This document shows positions 34,834 through 44,595 of a DNA stretch of 64,000 bases, in pieces. Within the stretch, counting starts at the first letter, position 1. Each line of letters begins with the position of its first letter. The translations under genes were made by a program, and so were the position numbers. Source of the stretch: Lentibacillus sediminis (GTDB lineage: Bacteria > Bacillota > Bacilli > Bacillales > Amphibacillaceae); the NCBI RefSeq assembly GCF_002763455.1, contig NZ_NIXK01000001.1:558001-622000 (forward strand), given 5' to 3'. The notes beneath the pieces are model-generated. The model saw nothing but the letters and a program-made list of their open reading frames with translations. It made no database searches and had not been told where the DNA came from.

Positions 34834-37443
34834 ATGAAGAAAGTACACCTGGTTCCGCATGTGCACTGGGATAGAGAATGGTACTTTTCCACCGAAGAAT
34901 CCCGCATTCTATTGGTGAATAATATGGAAGAGATCATGGACATGCTGGAGAACAATCCGGATTATCCATATTATTTACTCGACGGACAGACGTCGATTCT
35001 GGAAGACTACTTTGCGGTGAAACCGGAAAACAGGGAGCGGGTCAAAAAGCTCGTCCAAGAAGGGAAGCTGATTATCGGCCCGTGGTATACGCAAACAGAT
35101 GAGATGATTGTCGGCGGGGAGTCGATTGTGCGGAATCTGCTTTATGGACTGAAAGACAGCGAGGAATTCGGTGCACCGATGAAAATCGGATACCTGCCTG
35201 ATTCTTTCGGGCAGTCCGCACAAATGCCACAGATTTTAAACGGCTTTGACATTAAGTATTCGATTTTCTGGCGCGGTACGTCTGAGCGGCATGGCACGGA
35301 CCGGACGGAATTTTACTGGGAAAGCGAGGATGGTTCCAATGTTCTCGTTCAGTTGCTCCCGCTTGGCTATGCAATTGGAAAATATTTGCCGGAGGATGAA
35401 GAGGAACTTCAGAAACGAATGGACAAATATTTCACCGTACTTGACCGCGGAGCAACGAGCGATCATCTTCTCGTGCCAAATGGCCATGATCAGATGCCAA
35501 TTCAGAAAAACATTTTTACGATTATGGAAAAGTTGCATAAGCTCTATCCGGACCGGGAGTTTTTCCTCAGTAACTATGATCAATTGTTTGCGGGATTGGA
35601 GAAAAACGAAGCACTGCCGACGATCCAGGGGGAATTTTTGGATGGCAAATACATGCGGGTCCACCGCAGCATCTACTCTTCCCGGATGGATATCAAGGCG
35701 GCCAACACGCGGATTGAAAATAAAATCACCAATATACTGGAGCCACTGGCGTCGACTGCCTATAGCCTGGGATTTGAATATCATCATGGCCTGATTGAAT
35801 TAATTTGGAAAGAGATTATGAAAAACCACGCCCATGACAGTATCGGCAGCTGTTGCTCGGATAAGGTACACCGGGAAATTATGGGACGGTTTTTCCTGGC
35901 TGAGGAAAAAACTGATCAGCTAATTGAGTTTTATAAGCGGAAGATTACCGATGCAGTAGGTACCAGACGCGATGAGGACAGGCTGACGGCATTCAACTTG
36001 CTGCCATATGAGCGCAAGGAAGCTTTTACCACGACAGTGATCACCAAGCTTTCGTCGTTCACATTGCAAGATAGTCAGGGCAGGGAGATTCCGTTTGAAG
36101 TCATGAGCAAGGAAGAAATCGACCCCGGCCTGATTGATCGGCAAATCGTGCATTACGGCAACTATGATCCGTTTTTCCGCTATAGGATCCAGCTGGAGGA
36201 CACACTGCCTGCCATGGGGTATCAGACGTATTACGTAACAGATGCCGAGAAGCCGATGGAAAATTCCTTTGCTGAGACAGACAAGGTGGAGACGGATTTT
36301 CACACCGTTACAGTGAACCCGAATGGTACACTGAAAATTGTCGACAAGGAACTGCAGGAAACTTTTGATCAGGTGCTTCTCCTGGAAAATGGCGGGGATG
36401 ATGGCGATGAATATGATTATTCGCCGCTGCTTGACGAGGAAATCATCTACAGCAGTCACACCAAAGCGGAAGCGAAAATCTTGCAGAACGATTATGAAGC
36501 ACAGCTGACGATCGATATGAAACTGGAGGTGCCAGAAGATTTAGCGAGCCGGAAAGCCAATAAGCGGGATGCTTTTGTTGATGTTAGCTGGCAGATCACG
36601 ATTCCGAAACATAAGCGGATGATCAAAATTTGCGCCAACTTGAACAACCAGGCCAAGGATCATCGTCTGCGCACGCTGATTCCTGCCGGGATTGCTGCTG
36701 ATTTTTCCCTTGCTGATAACCAGTTTGGCTCAATCAAACGGGCTGTTCGCGACCCGGCAATGGATGTCTGGGAAGAGGAAAAATGGAGCGAGCGGCCGGA
36801 CGCGATCTATCCGATGCTCTCTTATGCAGGAATTTCAGACGATCATTGCGGTGTCAGTGTTCTGACCAACAGCACTCGCGAATTTGAGGTTATTGGTGAA
36901 AATTATGATACGATCGCGCTCACATTATTCCGCAGTGTTGGTGTACTTGGAAAAGAAGAACTCATCCGCCGGCCGGGCCGTCCATCAGGGATTAAGCTGC
37001 CAACGCCGGATTCACAGATGATCGGTAAATTATCGCTTAATTTTGCGATTGTTACCCATGATGGGGAAACCACTCCAACTGAGATTGCCCGAATGGCCAA
37101 GGAATATGCCACTCCGGTGGAAACGTACAACAAGATTCCGCATAATGCCATGAAGCTGAACCCATCCGGAATCGAATCGCCGGAACGCCATCAGCTACTG
37201 GAGGAAACGAGCAAATCGACAACCTTAAGCACACTGAAAAAGGCAGAGAACGAGGAGCGACTTGTGCTGAGAGTGTATAATGCAAATGAGCAAATTGTGA
37301 AAGGATCATTCCGCGTTTCTGAACGGGAGGAGCCGGTAATGGCAGCGAACCTTAATGAAAAACCACAGCAGCCTCTCGAAAGCAAAGACGGAGAGATTGC
37401 TTTTGACGTGGCGAGCAACCAGGTAAAAACATTATTGATCTAA
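34834..37443 (+). CDS. mngB: alpha-mannosidase, GH38 (mannosylglycerate hydrolase type)
   Basis: Cytosolic glycoside hydrolase family 38 enzyme of 869 aa, started at ATG 34834 behind ATGGAGGGACAAC. It opens with VHLVPHVHWDREWYFS (zinc ligands His and Asp). The nucleophile Asp is in YLPDSFGQSAQMPQIL near residue 118, and KNHAHDSIGSCCSD near 330 matches the third metal site. It should cleave the 6-phosphorylated mannosylglycerate from MngA into mannose-6-phosphate and glycerate. It follows mngA closely and ends in a strong terminator. Confidence 0.88.
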   Translation: MKKVHLVPHVHWDREWYFSTEESRILLVNNMEEIMDMLENNPDYPYYLLDGQTSILEDYFAVKPENRERVKKLVQEGKLIIGPWYTQTDEMIVGGESIVRNLLYGLKDSEEFGAPMKIGYLPDSFGQSAQMPQILNGFDIKYSIFWRGTSERHGTDRTEFYWESEDGSNVLVQLLPLGYAIGKYLPEDEEELQKRMDKYFTVLDRGATSDHLLVPNGHDQMPIQKNIFTIMEKLHKLYPDREFFLSNYDQLFAGLEKNEALPTIQGEFLDGKYMRVHRSIYSSRMDIKAANTRIENKITNILEPLASTAYSLGFEYHHGLIELIWKEIMKNHAHDSIGSCCSDKVHREIMGRFFLAEEKTDQLIEFYKRKITDAVGTRRDEDRLTAFNLLPYERKEAFTTTVITKLSSFTLQDSQGREIPFEVMSKEEIDPGLIDRQIVHYGNYDPFFRYRIQLEDTLPAMGYQTYYVTDAEKPMENSFAETDKVETDFHTVTVNPNGTLKIVDKELQETFDQVLLLENGGDDGDEYDYSPLLDEEIIYSSHTKAEAKILQNDYEAQLTIDMKLEVPEDLASRKANKRDAFVDVSWQITIPKHKRMIKICANLNNQAKDHRLRTLIPAGIAADFSLADNQFGSIKRAVRDPAMDVWEEEKWSERPDAIYPMLSYAGISDDHCGVSVLTNSTREFEVIGENYDTIALTLFRSVGVLGKEELIRRPGRPSGIKLPTPDSQMIGKLSLNFAIVTHDGETTPTEIARMAKEYATPVETYNKIPHNAMKLNPSGIESPERHQLLEETSKSTTLSTLKKAENEERLVLRVYNANEQIVKGSFRVSEREEPVMAANLNEKPQQPLESKDGEIAFDVASNQVKTLLI

Positions 37444-37447
37444 CCGG

Positions 37448-37474
37448 AAAAGAGAGCCTCAGCGCTCTCTTTTT
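37448..37474 (+). terminator. terminator after mngB
   Basis: AGAGAGC/GCTCTCT stem with six-base loop, flanked by AAA and TTTT. Confidence 0.75.
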
Positions 37475-37545
37475 CAGCTTTATCCCACGAATATGGTAAA
37501 CTAAAATCATACATAACCCAACGAAGCAGCAAGGAGGACAACAAC

Positions 37546-38505
37546 ATGAACAAGCAGCCGATCTTTTTGCAGCCGGTGTTTCAGGAACGAATTTGGGGCG
37601 GGCAAAAGTTGCACACCGACTATGACTATGACGTTCCTTTTGAGAAAACCGGCGAGGCATGGGTGATTTCGGCCCATCCAAATGGGCCGAGCACCATCAC
37701 CAATGGTATGCTGAAAGGAAAAACATTGAAAGACGCATGGGAAGAGCATGGGGAGCTTTTCAACAAAAAAAAGGAGACCGATGAGGAATACCCGCTCCTG
37801 GTGAAAATGCTTGATGCTAACGACGATCTCTCGGTGCAAGTGCATCCCGATGATCAATTTGCCCGGGAAATCGAGGGCCAGCCGTACGGGAAAACGGAAT
37901 GCTGGTATGTGCTGGAGGCAGAGCCTGGAGCGGAGCTGATTTTGGGCCATCATGCTGTCACCCGTGAAGAATTGGAAAAGATGATGGACAGCGGACAGTG
38001 GGGCGACCTGTTGCAGCGGGTCCCTGTGACAGCAGGCGACTTTTTCTATGTCCCAAGTGGCACCATTCATGCAATCGGCAAAGGTATCGTCATCCTGGAA
38101 ACGCAACAGAGCTCGGATATTACCTATCGCGTATATGATTATGACCGGACAGATGCCAAGGGCGAGAAGCGTGAATTGCACCTGGAGCGTGCCAAACAGG
38201 TGACCACAGTGCCCCATCAGCCGGCCCACACCGAACAGGAAGAACGGGTCAACGGTGGCCTCACAGAAAAACGGTTAGTGGAAGCGGATTATTTCTGTGT
38301 CGCGCACTGGCAGCTGGATGGCAGCGTGTCCCGCAAGCTGACGGAAGATTTCTTGCAAGTCAGTGTCATCAGCGGTCAGGCAGAACTGACGGCAGGAGAA
38401 GAAAGCTACCACCTGGAAAAAGGCATGCATTTCATTTTGCCGCATCAGACAGGGGAGTACTCGTTGGATGGCAGTGCTCAGTTTGTCGTTTCCTGGACAC
38501 CGTAA
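37546..38505 (+). CDS. manA: mannose-6-phosphate isomerase, class I
   Basis: Zinc cupin enzyme, 319 aa, interconverting mannose-6-phosphate and fructose-6-phosphate. QPVFQERIWGG at the start, zinc ligands in SVQVHPDD (about 101-108) and in ECWYVLEAEPGAELI, and the late ligand in VPSGTIHAIGKGIVILE are all present. The short form (about 315 aa) is typical of Firmicutes. It would handle mannose-6-phosphate made by MngB. AGGAGGACAACAAC precedes the ATG. Confidence 0.93.
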   Translation: MNKQPIFLQPVFQERIWGGQKLHTDYDYDVPFEKTGEAWVISAHPNGPSTITNGMLKGKTLKDAWEEHGELFNKKKETDEEYPLLVKMLDANDDLSVQVHPDDQFAREIEGQPYGKTECWYVLEAEPGAELILGHHAVTREELEKMMDSGQWGDLLQRVPVTAGDFFYVPSGTIHAIGKGIVILETQQSSDITYRVYDYDRTDAKGEKRELHLERAKQVTTVPHQPAHTEQEERVNGGLTEKRLVEADYFCVAHWQLDGSVSRKLTEDFLQVSVISGQAELTAGEESYHLEKGMHFILPHQTGEYSLDGSAQFVVSWTP

Positions 38506-38529
38506 TGCAACAGACAAGGAGGAGATAAA

Positions 38530-39390
38530 ATGGCAAAATTACTTGGTGGAATCGAAGCAGGCGGAACAAATTTTGTTTGCGCTGTAGGCGATGCAGAAGG
38601 GAATGTTCTGGATAAAATAACCCTTCCAACACGGGCTCCTGAGGAAACATTTCAGGATGTAAAGGAGTTTTTTAGCCAGCATGATATCGAGGCACTCGGG
38701 GTAGGCGGTTTTGGACCGATTGATCTTGATGAGGTGAGCGCTACATATGGAACTATTTTAAACACGCCAAAAATCAAATGGCAGCAGGTCGATTTGCTAG
38801 GCAGGCTGAAGCAGGATATGCAAGTGCCGATCAAATTAACGACAGATGTCAACGCCGCGGCGCTCGGGGAATACCGCTTCGGGGCAGCGCGTGATGTGAA
38901 AAGCTGCCTGTATATCACCGTCGGAACGGGAATTGGCGGAGGTTTTATCCATGAAGGAAAGCCGTATACGGGTAAAGACCATCCGGAAATGGGGCATATA
39001 TTGCTGTCTAAACATAAAAAAGATACGTTTGCCGGCAGTTGTCCGTTCCATGGCGACTGTCTGGAAGGGCTCGCGTCCGGAACGGCGATTGAAGCGCGCT
39101 ATGGCAAGAAGGGTATAGAACTCACAGACGACCCGGAAGTCTGGGAGATCGAGGCCTATTATCTGGCCCAGGCTGTGATGAATTATCTGTTGATATTGTC
39201 ACCCGAGAGGATTATCCTCGGCGGGGGAGTAATGAAACAACCCAGCCTCCTTCCGCTGATCCGCGAGAAATTCATCGAGCTGTTTCAGGGATACAGGGAT
39301 ATTTCTGATGTGGAGAAATTAATTGTGGCACCCACACTTAACGGGGATCAGGGAATTCTTGGTGCGATGGAGCTGGTGAACGAAGAATAG
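38530..39390 (+). CDS. ROK family fructokinase
   Basis: Sugar kinase of 286 aa, similar to B. subtilis GmuE/YdhR. The ATP-binding GIEAGGTNFVCAVGD opens the protein. GTGIGGGFIHEGKPYTG and the zinc-binding HPEMGH...CPFHGDCLEG (about 155-185) are typical of ROK fructokinases. It would phosphorylate free fructose or mannose. It is 24 bases behind manA with AGGAGGAGATAAA, so the two form an operon. Confidence 0.9.
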   Translation: MAKLLGGIEAGGTNFVCAVGDAEGNVLDKITLPTRAPEETFQDVKEFFSQHDIEALGVGGFGPIDLDEVSATYGTILNTPKIKWQQVDLLGRLKQDMQVPIKLTTDVNAAALGEYRFGAARDVKSCLYITVGTGIGGGFIHEGKPYTGKDHPEMGHILLSKHKKDTFAGSCPFHGDCLEGLASGTAIEARYGKKGIELTDDPEVWEIEAYYLAQAVMNYLLILSPERIILGGGVMKQPSLLPLIREKFIELFQGYRDISDVEKLIVAPTLNGDQGILGAMELVNEE

Positions 39391-39576
39391 GTTGCAGGCT
39401 GGTGCTCAGTTTACTGAAGGCAAATATGCTTTGTGTTAAAATAAACAGAAGAGATATCGGAAGAATGAGTTATACTGCAGACATGTTCTGTGAAGTGGTC
39501 CTAAAGAAAACAAATGCACCCTATTTTGATTAAGGGAAGCTTAGTTTTCAGGGAAATAGAGAGAAGGAATAAAACC

Positions 39577-40638
39577 ATGTCATACCAACAAACAGGGCGT
39601 TTGGCCGAGACTGCCGCCGTGGCTTCCGTCGGTGGAGGCCTGTTTTATTTGGCCAACCTGCCGCTGCCATGGGTGCTTGGCGCATTGACGTTTGTCATGC
39701 TGTGGCAGGGTTTTACGCATCGAAAATCAGTCATGCCGCCAGCTGTGAAAAATGGCGGGTTTATGATATTGGGGATGTCGTTCGGGCTGTATTTTACTGC
39801 AGAGACCTTTCAGACGATCATCCCCTATTTTCTGCCGTTTCTGATCTTGACCTGCATCTTGATTTTGTTCTGCATCTTTCTGGGAATCATTGTTACCCGG
39901 TGGATTAAGGTAGATCAAATCACGAGCGTTTTCTCCAGCATTCCCGGGGGCCTGTCGGAAATGGCAATCGCCAGTGAGGCACTGAATGCCAAGCCCGCCC
40001 TCGTGGTGATTTTTCAGACGATGCGGTTGTTAACGGTGTTGTTCATGCTGCCGGCCGCGATGACATTTATTTTTGCCGATCAGGCACAAGGGGCATCCAC
40101 TGTGATGCCAGCCGGTGATGCATCCTCTGACCTCCTGGGCTACCTCTGGTTTATCATTCCGGCAGGGTTTGCCCTGTTGATTAGGGATAAAATTCCGGCC
40201 GGCATCATTATCGGCGCCCTTGGTGCGACGGCCTTGCTGAATGTGAGCCCGGCCGAATTGTCCGCCATTCCATCCCCGGTGCTTGCCGCGGCACAAATAG
40301 CCGTCGGTGCGAGCCTCGGAAAAAACATCCTGTTCCGGGAACTAAGGATTGGTGGAAAATATTGTTTTGTTTATCTCGGCCTGTCAATAGTCATCGTGGC
40401 GGTTTCCGCCGGTCTGGGTGTGCTGCTGGCGAACGTTACTTCACTGAGCTATATGACTGCTATTCTCAGCCTCGCTCCCGGCGGCTTATTCGAAATGGTG
40501 CTGACCGCCTCTGAAGTGGGAGGGAACCCCGCGATTGTCAGCGCACTGCAATTAATGCGGATTTTGCTGATTGTTACTTGTGTTCCACCTTTATTGGCCT
40601 GGTATTTCAACAGAAAAGCGAGGAGCCGGGTTGCATAA
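39577..40638 (+). CDS. AbrB family (ammonia monooxygenase-like) membrane protein
   Basis: Polytopic membrane protein of 353 aa with about ten helices and two repeated halves of the AbrB transporter family; each half ends with a conserved loop (FSSIPGGLSEMAIAS and LSLAPGGLFEMVLTA). The start is ATG 39577 behind GAGAAGGAATAAAACC; the frame to 39514 has no good site. Function of the family is unproven; an export or permease role is likely. Confidence 0.82.
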   Translation: MSYQQTGRLAETAAVASVGGGLFYLANLPLPWVLGALTFVMLWQGFTHRKSVMPPAVKNGGFMILGMSFGLYFTAETFQTIIPYFLPFLILTCILILFCIFLGIIVTRWIKVDQITSVFSSIPGGLSEMAIASEALNAKPALVVIFQTMRLLTVLFMLPAAMTFIFADQAQGASTVMPAGDASSDLLGYLWFIIPAGFALLIRDKIPAGIIIGALGATALLNVSPAELSAIPSPVLAAAQIAVGASLGKNILFRELRIGGKYCFVYLGLSIVIVAVSAGLGVLLANVTSLSYMTAILSLAPGGLFEMVLTASEVGGNPAIVSALQLMRILLIVTCVPPLLAWYFNRKARSRVA

Positions 40639-40674
40639 AATGAAGGACAGGAAATTTTCATGGAGGCGAATAAA

Positions 40675-41079
40675 ATGGTACCTAAAGAGTGGGAGCAGTT
40701 GATTAAAAACACATTAGATGAAGCGCTGCAGCCATTATTTGTTGTTGTATTTGGCTCCTATGCAAAAGGAAATGCTCGAAATGATAGTGACCTTGATCTC
40801 GCTTATTATTCGGAAAAAACCCTAACGAGTTATCAACGATTCTTATTAGCAGGTGATCTTTCCGAAAAATGCAATGTGGAGGTAGACCTCGTAAATTTAA
40901 GAGAAGTTGATACCGTGTTTGCTGCACAAATTTTTTCAACAGGTGAACTGCTGTATTGTACGGATGAAAATGTATTTATCAGGGAGCGTATGAAGGCCTA
41001 TTCCATGTATGCGAAGTTGAATGAAGAACGCGCTGAAATTCTGCTTGGTATAGAGAAAAGAGGGACCATCCTTGGTTGA
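40675..41079 (+). CDS. MntA-type nucleotidyltransferase antitoxin (MNT domain)
   Basis: A 134-residue minimal nucleotidyltransferase with GSYAKGNARNDSDLDLAYY, matching the GSX10DXD active site, and the third acidic residue in VEVDLVNL. ATG 40675 is chosen because GGAGGCG sits ten bases upstream. MntA antitoxins add AMP to a tyrosine on HepT toxins and silence them. The HepT-like gene overlaps its end but is broken, so this intact gene is now an orphan antitoxin or serves another purpose. Confidence 0.85.
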   Translation: MVPKEWEQLIKNTLDEALQPLFVVVFGSYAKGNARNDSDLDLAYYSEKTLTSYQRFLLAGDLSEKCNVEVDLVNLREVDTVFAAQIFSTGELLYCTDENVFIRERMKAYSMYAKLNEERAEILLGIEKRGTILG

Positions 41080-41492
41080 CCATGATGCCCTGTTAAATAA
41101 AGTGGCAAAGATTGAGCGAAGTATTAAACGTATTCAAGAGGTCTACGCAAACAATCCGGATAATTTGGTGGATTTCACGAAACAAGACAGATCATTTTAA
41201 ATATTCAGCGAGCCTGTGAGACGTCTATTGACCTGGCGATGCATATTGTCAGTGAAAAGAAGCTGGGCTTGCCAAAGTCGAGTCCGAGGCATTTAATTTG
41301 CTGGAAGATGCGGGTATCATCAACCATAATTTAGCAACGGCTTTAATGAATATGGTCAGTTTCCGCAATATCGCCATTCATGATTAACAGAATGTTGATC
41401 TTAACATATTGCAGTCGATTATTGACAAACATTTAAAGGATTTTACGGATTATACCAAAATTATTCTGAATTTACCGGATGATGTTTGTTAG
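41072..41492 (+). pseudogene. HepT-like HEPN toxin, broken by two frameshifts and a stop
   Basis: Translation starts at TTG 41072, overlapping the mntA-like stop. The frame is lost near 41190, resumes as IILNIQRACETSIDLAMHIV, shifts again near 41280, and continues EAFNLLEDAGIINHNLATA. The toxin motif RX4HXY reads RNIAIHD followed by TAA at 41385-41387 where Tyr is expected. The sequence then continues to TAG at 41490. Each lesion is a probable single-base loss or substitution. The active-site Arg and His codons are still readable, so decay is recent. Confidence 0.82.
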
Positions 41493-41569
41493 TTGAGCCT
41501 TCTGTTTTTGGTTTGCCAGACTGTTTCACAAAAATATATAGCAGGTCCAAACTTAGCAATTTCACGCAA

Positions 41570-41607
41570 AAAACTGCGGAACCTTCCTCAAAGGCTCCGC
41601 AGTTTTT
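41570..41607. terminator. bidirectional terminator between the HEPN remnant and the peptide-binding gene
   Basis: AAAACTGCGGA/TCCGCAGTTTT stem with A-run before and T-run after, serving convergent units. Confidence 0.75.
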
Positions 41608-41613
41608 ATTCTA

Positions 41614-43176
41614 CTATTCTATCGTCACACCATCCAACATCAAAATACCCGATGGGTGCATCCAAAAACCTTCCACACTTTCATGCACTGCAGCAATATG
41701 CTCCACATGACGCATTAGTGCAAGCGGTGCATCTTCCACTTCAATTTGCTGCACCTCGCTGTATAGCTGTGCACGTGCCTCTTGATCCGTTTCGCTTCTG
41801 GCCTCGTCGATCAGTGCATCTACTTCCGGATTGCTGTAGAACGCGCGGTTCCCTGCCGGACCAAGCGAGTCAGAATGGTACAGGTAGTACTGATTGTAAT
41901 CCCCATCGCCTGTCATATTGGACCAGCCGAGAATGAACATCTCATGATCGCCCGCGGCGGTGGCCTCCAGGTAGGCGCCCCATTCCATTACTTCAATAGT
42001 AGCTTCAATACCGACTTCGCTTAACTGACTTTGGATAAATTCTGCCGCATCTCTTCTTGCCTGGTCATCATTTGTCGAGATCGTTGTTTCGAATCCGTCC
42101 GGGAATCCAGCTTCTGCGAGTAGTTCCTTGGCTTTTTCCGGATTATGCTCATATCCTTCGAGCTCTGGATCATGCCCGAACACGGCTGGTCCAATCGGCC
42201 CCTCTGCAGGGATCCCGACTCCGTTATAGACATGTTCGATCAGGGCATCCATATCGATAGCATGGTTCACCGCCTGACGGACCAATTTGTCATCAAATGG
42301 TTCTTTCTGGACATTCATTCCCATATAGTCGACTCCCAGACCTTCCGTGTTGTAAAATTCCATGACATCCGATCCTTCGATACGGCTCACAGAACTTGTG
42401 GTAACTGGTTCAGCAATATGTGCATCCCCGGTTTCCACCATGCTGATCCGAGTCTGTGCTTCCGGGATGATTAAGTACTGCACACCGGCAATGCTTGGTG
42501 CCTCTCCCCAATAAGAATCATTCGTTGTCAAGTTGAGCTCCGATCCCGGCGTCCAGGACTCGAAAACGAATGGCCCAGTACCCACAGGATTTTCGGTGAC
42601 AGTGGTACCTCCACTCGCATGCTCTTCAATCGCTGCCGGGCTGATCATTCCGCCGGCATAATGGGCGAGATTTGACAACATCGGTGAGTATGGGTATTCC
42701 GTAATTAAACGAATTTTGTAGTCATCCACGACTTCAATTTCACTGATCATATTGAACAGCGAGGCTCTCGGGGAGGCCAGATCTTCATTGACCACCCGCT
42801 CCAGATTGGCCTTAACAGCTTCGGCATTGAATGGCTCGCCATCATGAAATTCTACACCTTCACGTAAGGTGAATTCCCAGGTTGTCTCATCCACCCTTTC
42901 CCATTCGGTGGCCAGTCCCGGCTGAAACTCCATGTTTTCATCCTGTTTAACTAGTGTTTCAAAGATTTTATTATGAAAAATATTGGCTGATGGAATGTCG
43001 GTCCCCAGGTGCGGATCGAGCATCGTAGCATCTGCCTGGGTTGCAATGATGAGCGTCTCTCCGGCATTTTCACCACTTGTTTCCCCGGAGGCATTTTCCG
43101 ATCCGGGCTCGCTTGCACATGCTGCCAAAATCAGCAGCAGGCTTGCAAAAAGAATTGCTTTTAAAAATTTGCTCAT
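41614..43176 (-). CDS. ABC transporter peptide-binding lipoprotein (SBP family 5)
   Basis: Extracellular solute-binding protein of the DppA/OppA/GsiB type, 520 aa. A signal peptide ends in the lipobox LAAC (Cys near 20), followed by a Ser/Gly/Glu-rich tether. Family landmarks include DATMLDPHLGTDIPSANI, TEWERVDETTWEFTLREGVEFHDGEPFNAEAV and VRQAVNHAIDMDALI. It probably binds short peptides or glutathione-like compounds. No permease or ATPase genes are next to it. An M24 peptidase gene lies just upstream on the same strand, 53 bases away, so the two are probably co-transcribed. Confidence 0.9.
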   Translation of the reverse strand: MSKFLKAILFASLLLILAACASEPGSENASGETSGENAGETLIIATQADATMLDPHLGTDIPSANIFHNKIFETLVKQDENMEFQPGLATEWERVDETTWEFTLREGVEFHDGEPFNAEAVKANLERVVNEDLASPRASLFNMISEIEVVDDYKIRLITEYPYSPMLSNLAHYAGGMISPAAIEEHASGGTTVTENPVGTGPFVFESWTPGSELNLTTNDSYWGEAPSIAGVQYLIIPEAQTRISMVETGDAHIAEPVTTSSVSRIEGSDVMEFYNTEGLGVDYMGMNVQKEPFDDKLVRQAVNHAIDMDALIEHVYNGVGIPAEGPIGPAVFGHDPELEGYEHNPEKAKELLAEAGFPDGFETTISTNDDQARRDAAEFIQSQLSEVGIEATIEVMEWGAYLEATAAGDHEMFILGWSNMTGDGDYNQYYLYHSDSLGPAGNRAFYSNPEVDALIDEARSETDQEARAQLYSEVQQIEVEDAPLALMRHVEHIAAVHESVEGFWMHPSGILMLDGVTIE

Positions 43177-43229
43177 GGTCTACAGCTCCTTTTTCTCTGG
43201 TTGATATTAAGTATTCTTGCTGCTTCAGC

Positions 43230-44306
43230 TTAATTGTTCAAAACCTGTAATTCTTTCGTTGCAGTTGTTAAATTTTCAATTCCGTTTTCTCGAATGACGA
43301 CTAAATCCTCAATCCTACAGCCGCCCCAGCCGGAAATATAAATGCCCGGCTCCACGGTAATCACCATATCCGGCTCAAGCACCGTCTGGTCGGTGGAACG
43401 CATGGCAGGTTTTTCATGAATATCGAGACCGAGAGAATGTCCCAGACTGTGGCCGAAATTGTCACCATACCCGGCATCCCGGATGATCGACCGGCCAATC
43501 TCATCCAGTTCGCTGCACACTTTGCCTGGCCCGACATGTTCCAGTGCCACATCCAGTGCATGATTCACAATTTGATAGATTTCCAGCTGTTTTTCTGACG
43601 GTTCTCCAAGCACAACGGTCCGGGTAAAGTCGGTGAAATAGCCATTCACAACTGCACCGTAATCCATTTTTACAAACTCTCCTTGCTGGACAATCCGGTC
43701 AGTGGCTTGTCCATGTGGCAGAGAAGATCGCTCGCCGGAGGCAATCACATGATTTGCCTTAATGCCTTCTGCTCCGTTTTTCTTCATCACATATTCCAGT
43801 TCCAGGCCAATTTCCTTTTCACTCATCCCCGGTTTGATAAAGTGAAGGATGTGGTCAAACGCCAGGTCGCACAGCCGGATGCCTTCCCGAATGCTGGCAA
43901 TTTCCGATTCGTCCTTCCGCATGCGAATTTCCATAATTGCAGAAGAAATCAGGGAGAATGTAATACCAGATGCGGCTTTTTTTAATGTTTCCATCTCACC
44001 AACCGCCAGGGAATCCTCTACCCCGACGTTCTTCAGCTCCAGTTTTTTCAAATGCTCGCCGACACTTTCCGTCAGCTGTCCACCAGGATGCTGAATTACT
44101 TCGAAATAATCAGAACTCTTTGTTTCTGCTTCCACATAATAACGGAAGTCGGTTAAGAGCAAGGCTTCTGACTCTGTAATAATCAAGGCGCCGCTCGAAC
44201 CGGCAAAATCTGCAAAATAACGACGGTTTTCCCTGGAAAAAATCACGACTGCTTCCAAATCTTGCTTGTGCATTGCTTCTCTCAGCTTGGCCAATCTTGT
44301 GTTCAT
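43230..44306 (-). CDS. M24 family aminopeptidase/Xaa-Pro dipeptidase
   Basis: Cytosolic dimetal peptidase, about 358 aa. All five metal ligands are visible: Asp in MDYGAVVNGYFTDFTRT (two), His in NFGHSLGHSLGLDIHE, Glu in VITVEPGIYISG, and Glu in CRIEDLVVI. The N-terminal creatinase-like domain covers about 1-125. ATG 44306 is preferred; an in-frame ATG at 44318 abuts GGGGG directly. It would split Xaa-Pro peptides taken up through the co-transcribed binding protein. A strong promoter lies about 60 bases upstream. Confidence 0.88.
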   Translation of the reverse strand: MNTRLAKLREAMHKQDLEAVVIFSRENRRYFADFAGSSGALIITESEALLLTDFRYYVEAETKSSDYFEVIQHPGGQLTESVGEHLKKLELKNVGVEDSLAVGEMETLKKAASGITFSLISSAIMEIRMRKDESEIASIREGIRLCDLAFDHILHFIKPGMSEKEIGLELEYVMKKNGAEGIKANHVIASGERSSLPHGQATDRIVQQGEFVKMDYGAVVNGYFTDFTRTVVLGEPSEKQLEIYQIVNHALDVALEHVGPGKVCSELDEIGRSIIRDAGYGDNFGHSLGHSLGLDIHEKPAMRSTDQTVLEPDMVITVEPGIYISGWGGCRIEDLVVIRENGIENLTTATKELQVLNN

Positions 44307-44364
44307 ATCAATATCCATCCCCCACTTCTCATAATTTTTTTACATTTATGTTTATTAATTAGAT

Positions 44365-44393
44365 AGTATATGTAATTGGAAACAAATTGTCAA
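44365..44393 (-). promoter_or_regulatory. sigma-A type promoter for the M24 peptidase and peptide-binding genes
   Basis: On the minus strand TTGACA (44388-44393), a 17-base spacer and TATACT (44365-44370), close to consensus and about 60 bases before the start codon. Confidence 0.7.
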
Positions 44394-44566
44394 GCTATTT
44401 TCAAAAATAAACATCTAATTGTAAGGGGTTTCTCTTCATACCTTTACTAACTCAAGAGGAAATGAAAAAAGAATAGTCAATTTGCAGGAGGACGGTAATC
44501 CTTGATTTGGCGCAGTTTTTGTCGTATTTTGTCGTACCAGATAAGTGGAAATAGTAAAAATACCTA

Positions 44567-44595
44567 TTGACATATAAAAGACGAAGCTATAGAAT
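44567..44595 (+). promoter_or_regulatory. sigma-A type promoter for the transporter gene
   Basis: TTGACA (44567-44572), 17-base spacer and TAGAAT (44590-44595), about 130 bases before the start. The divergent region of about 420 bases between the two genes holds these two promoters and no other gene that I can see. Confidence 0.7.
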
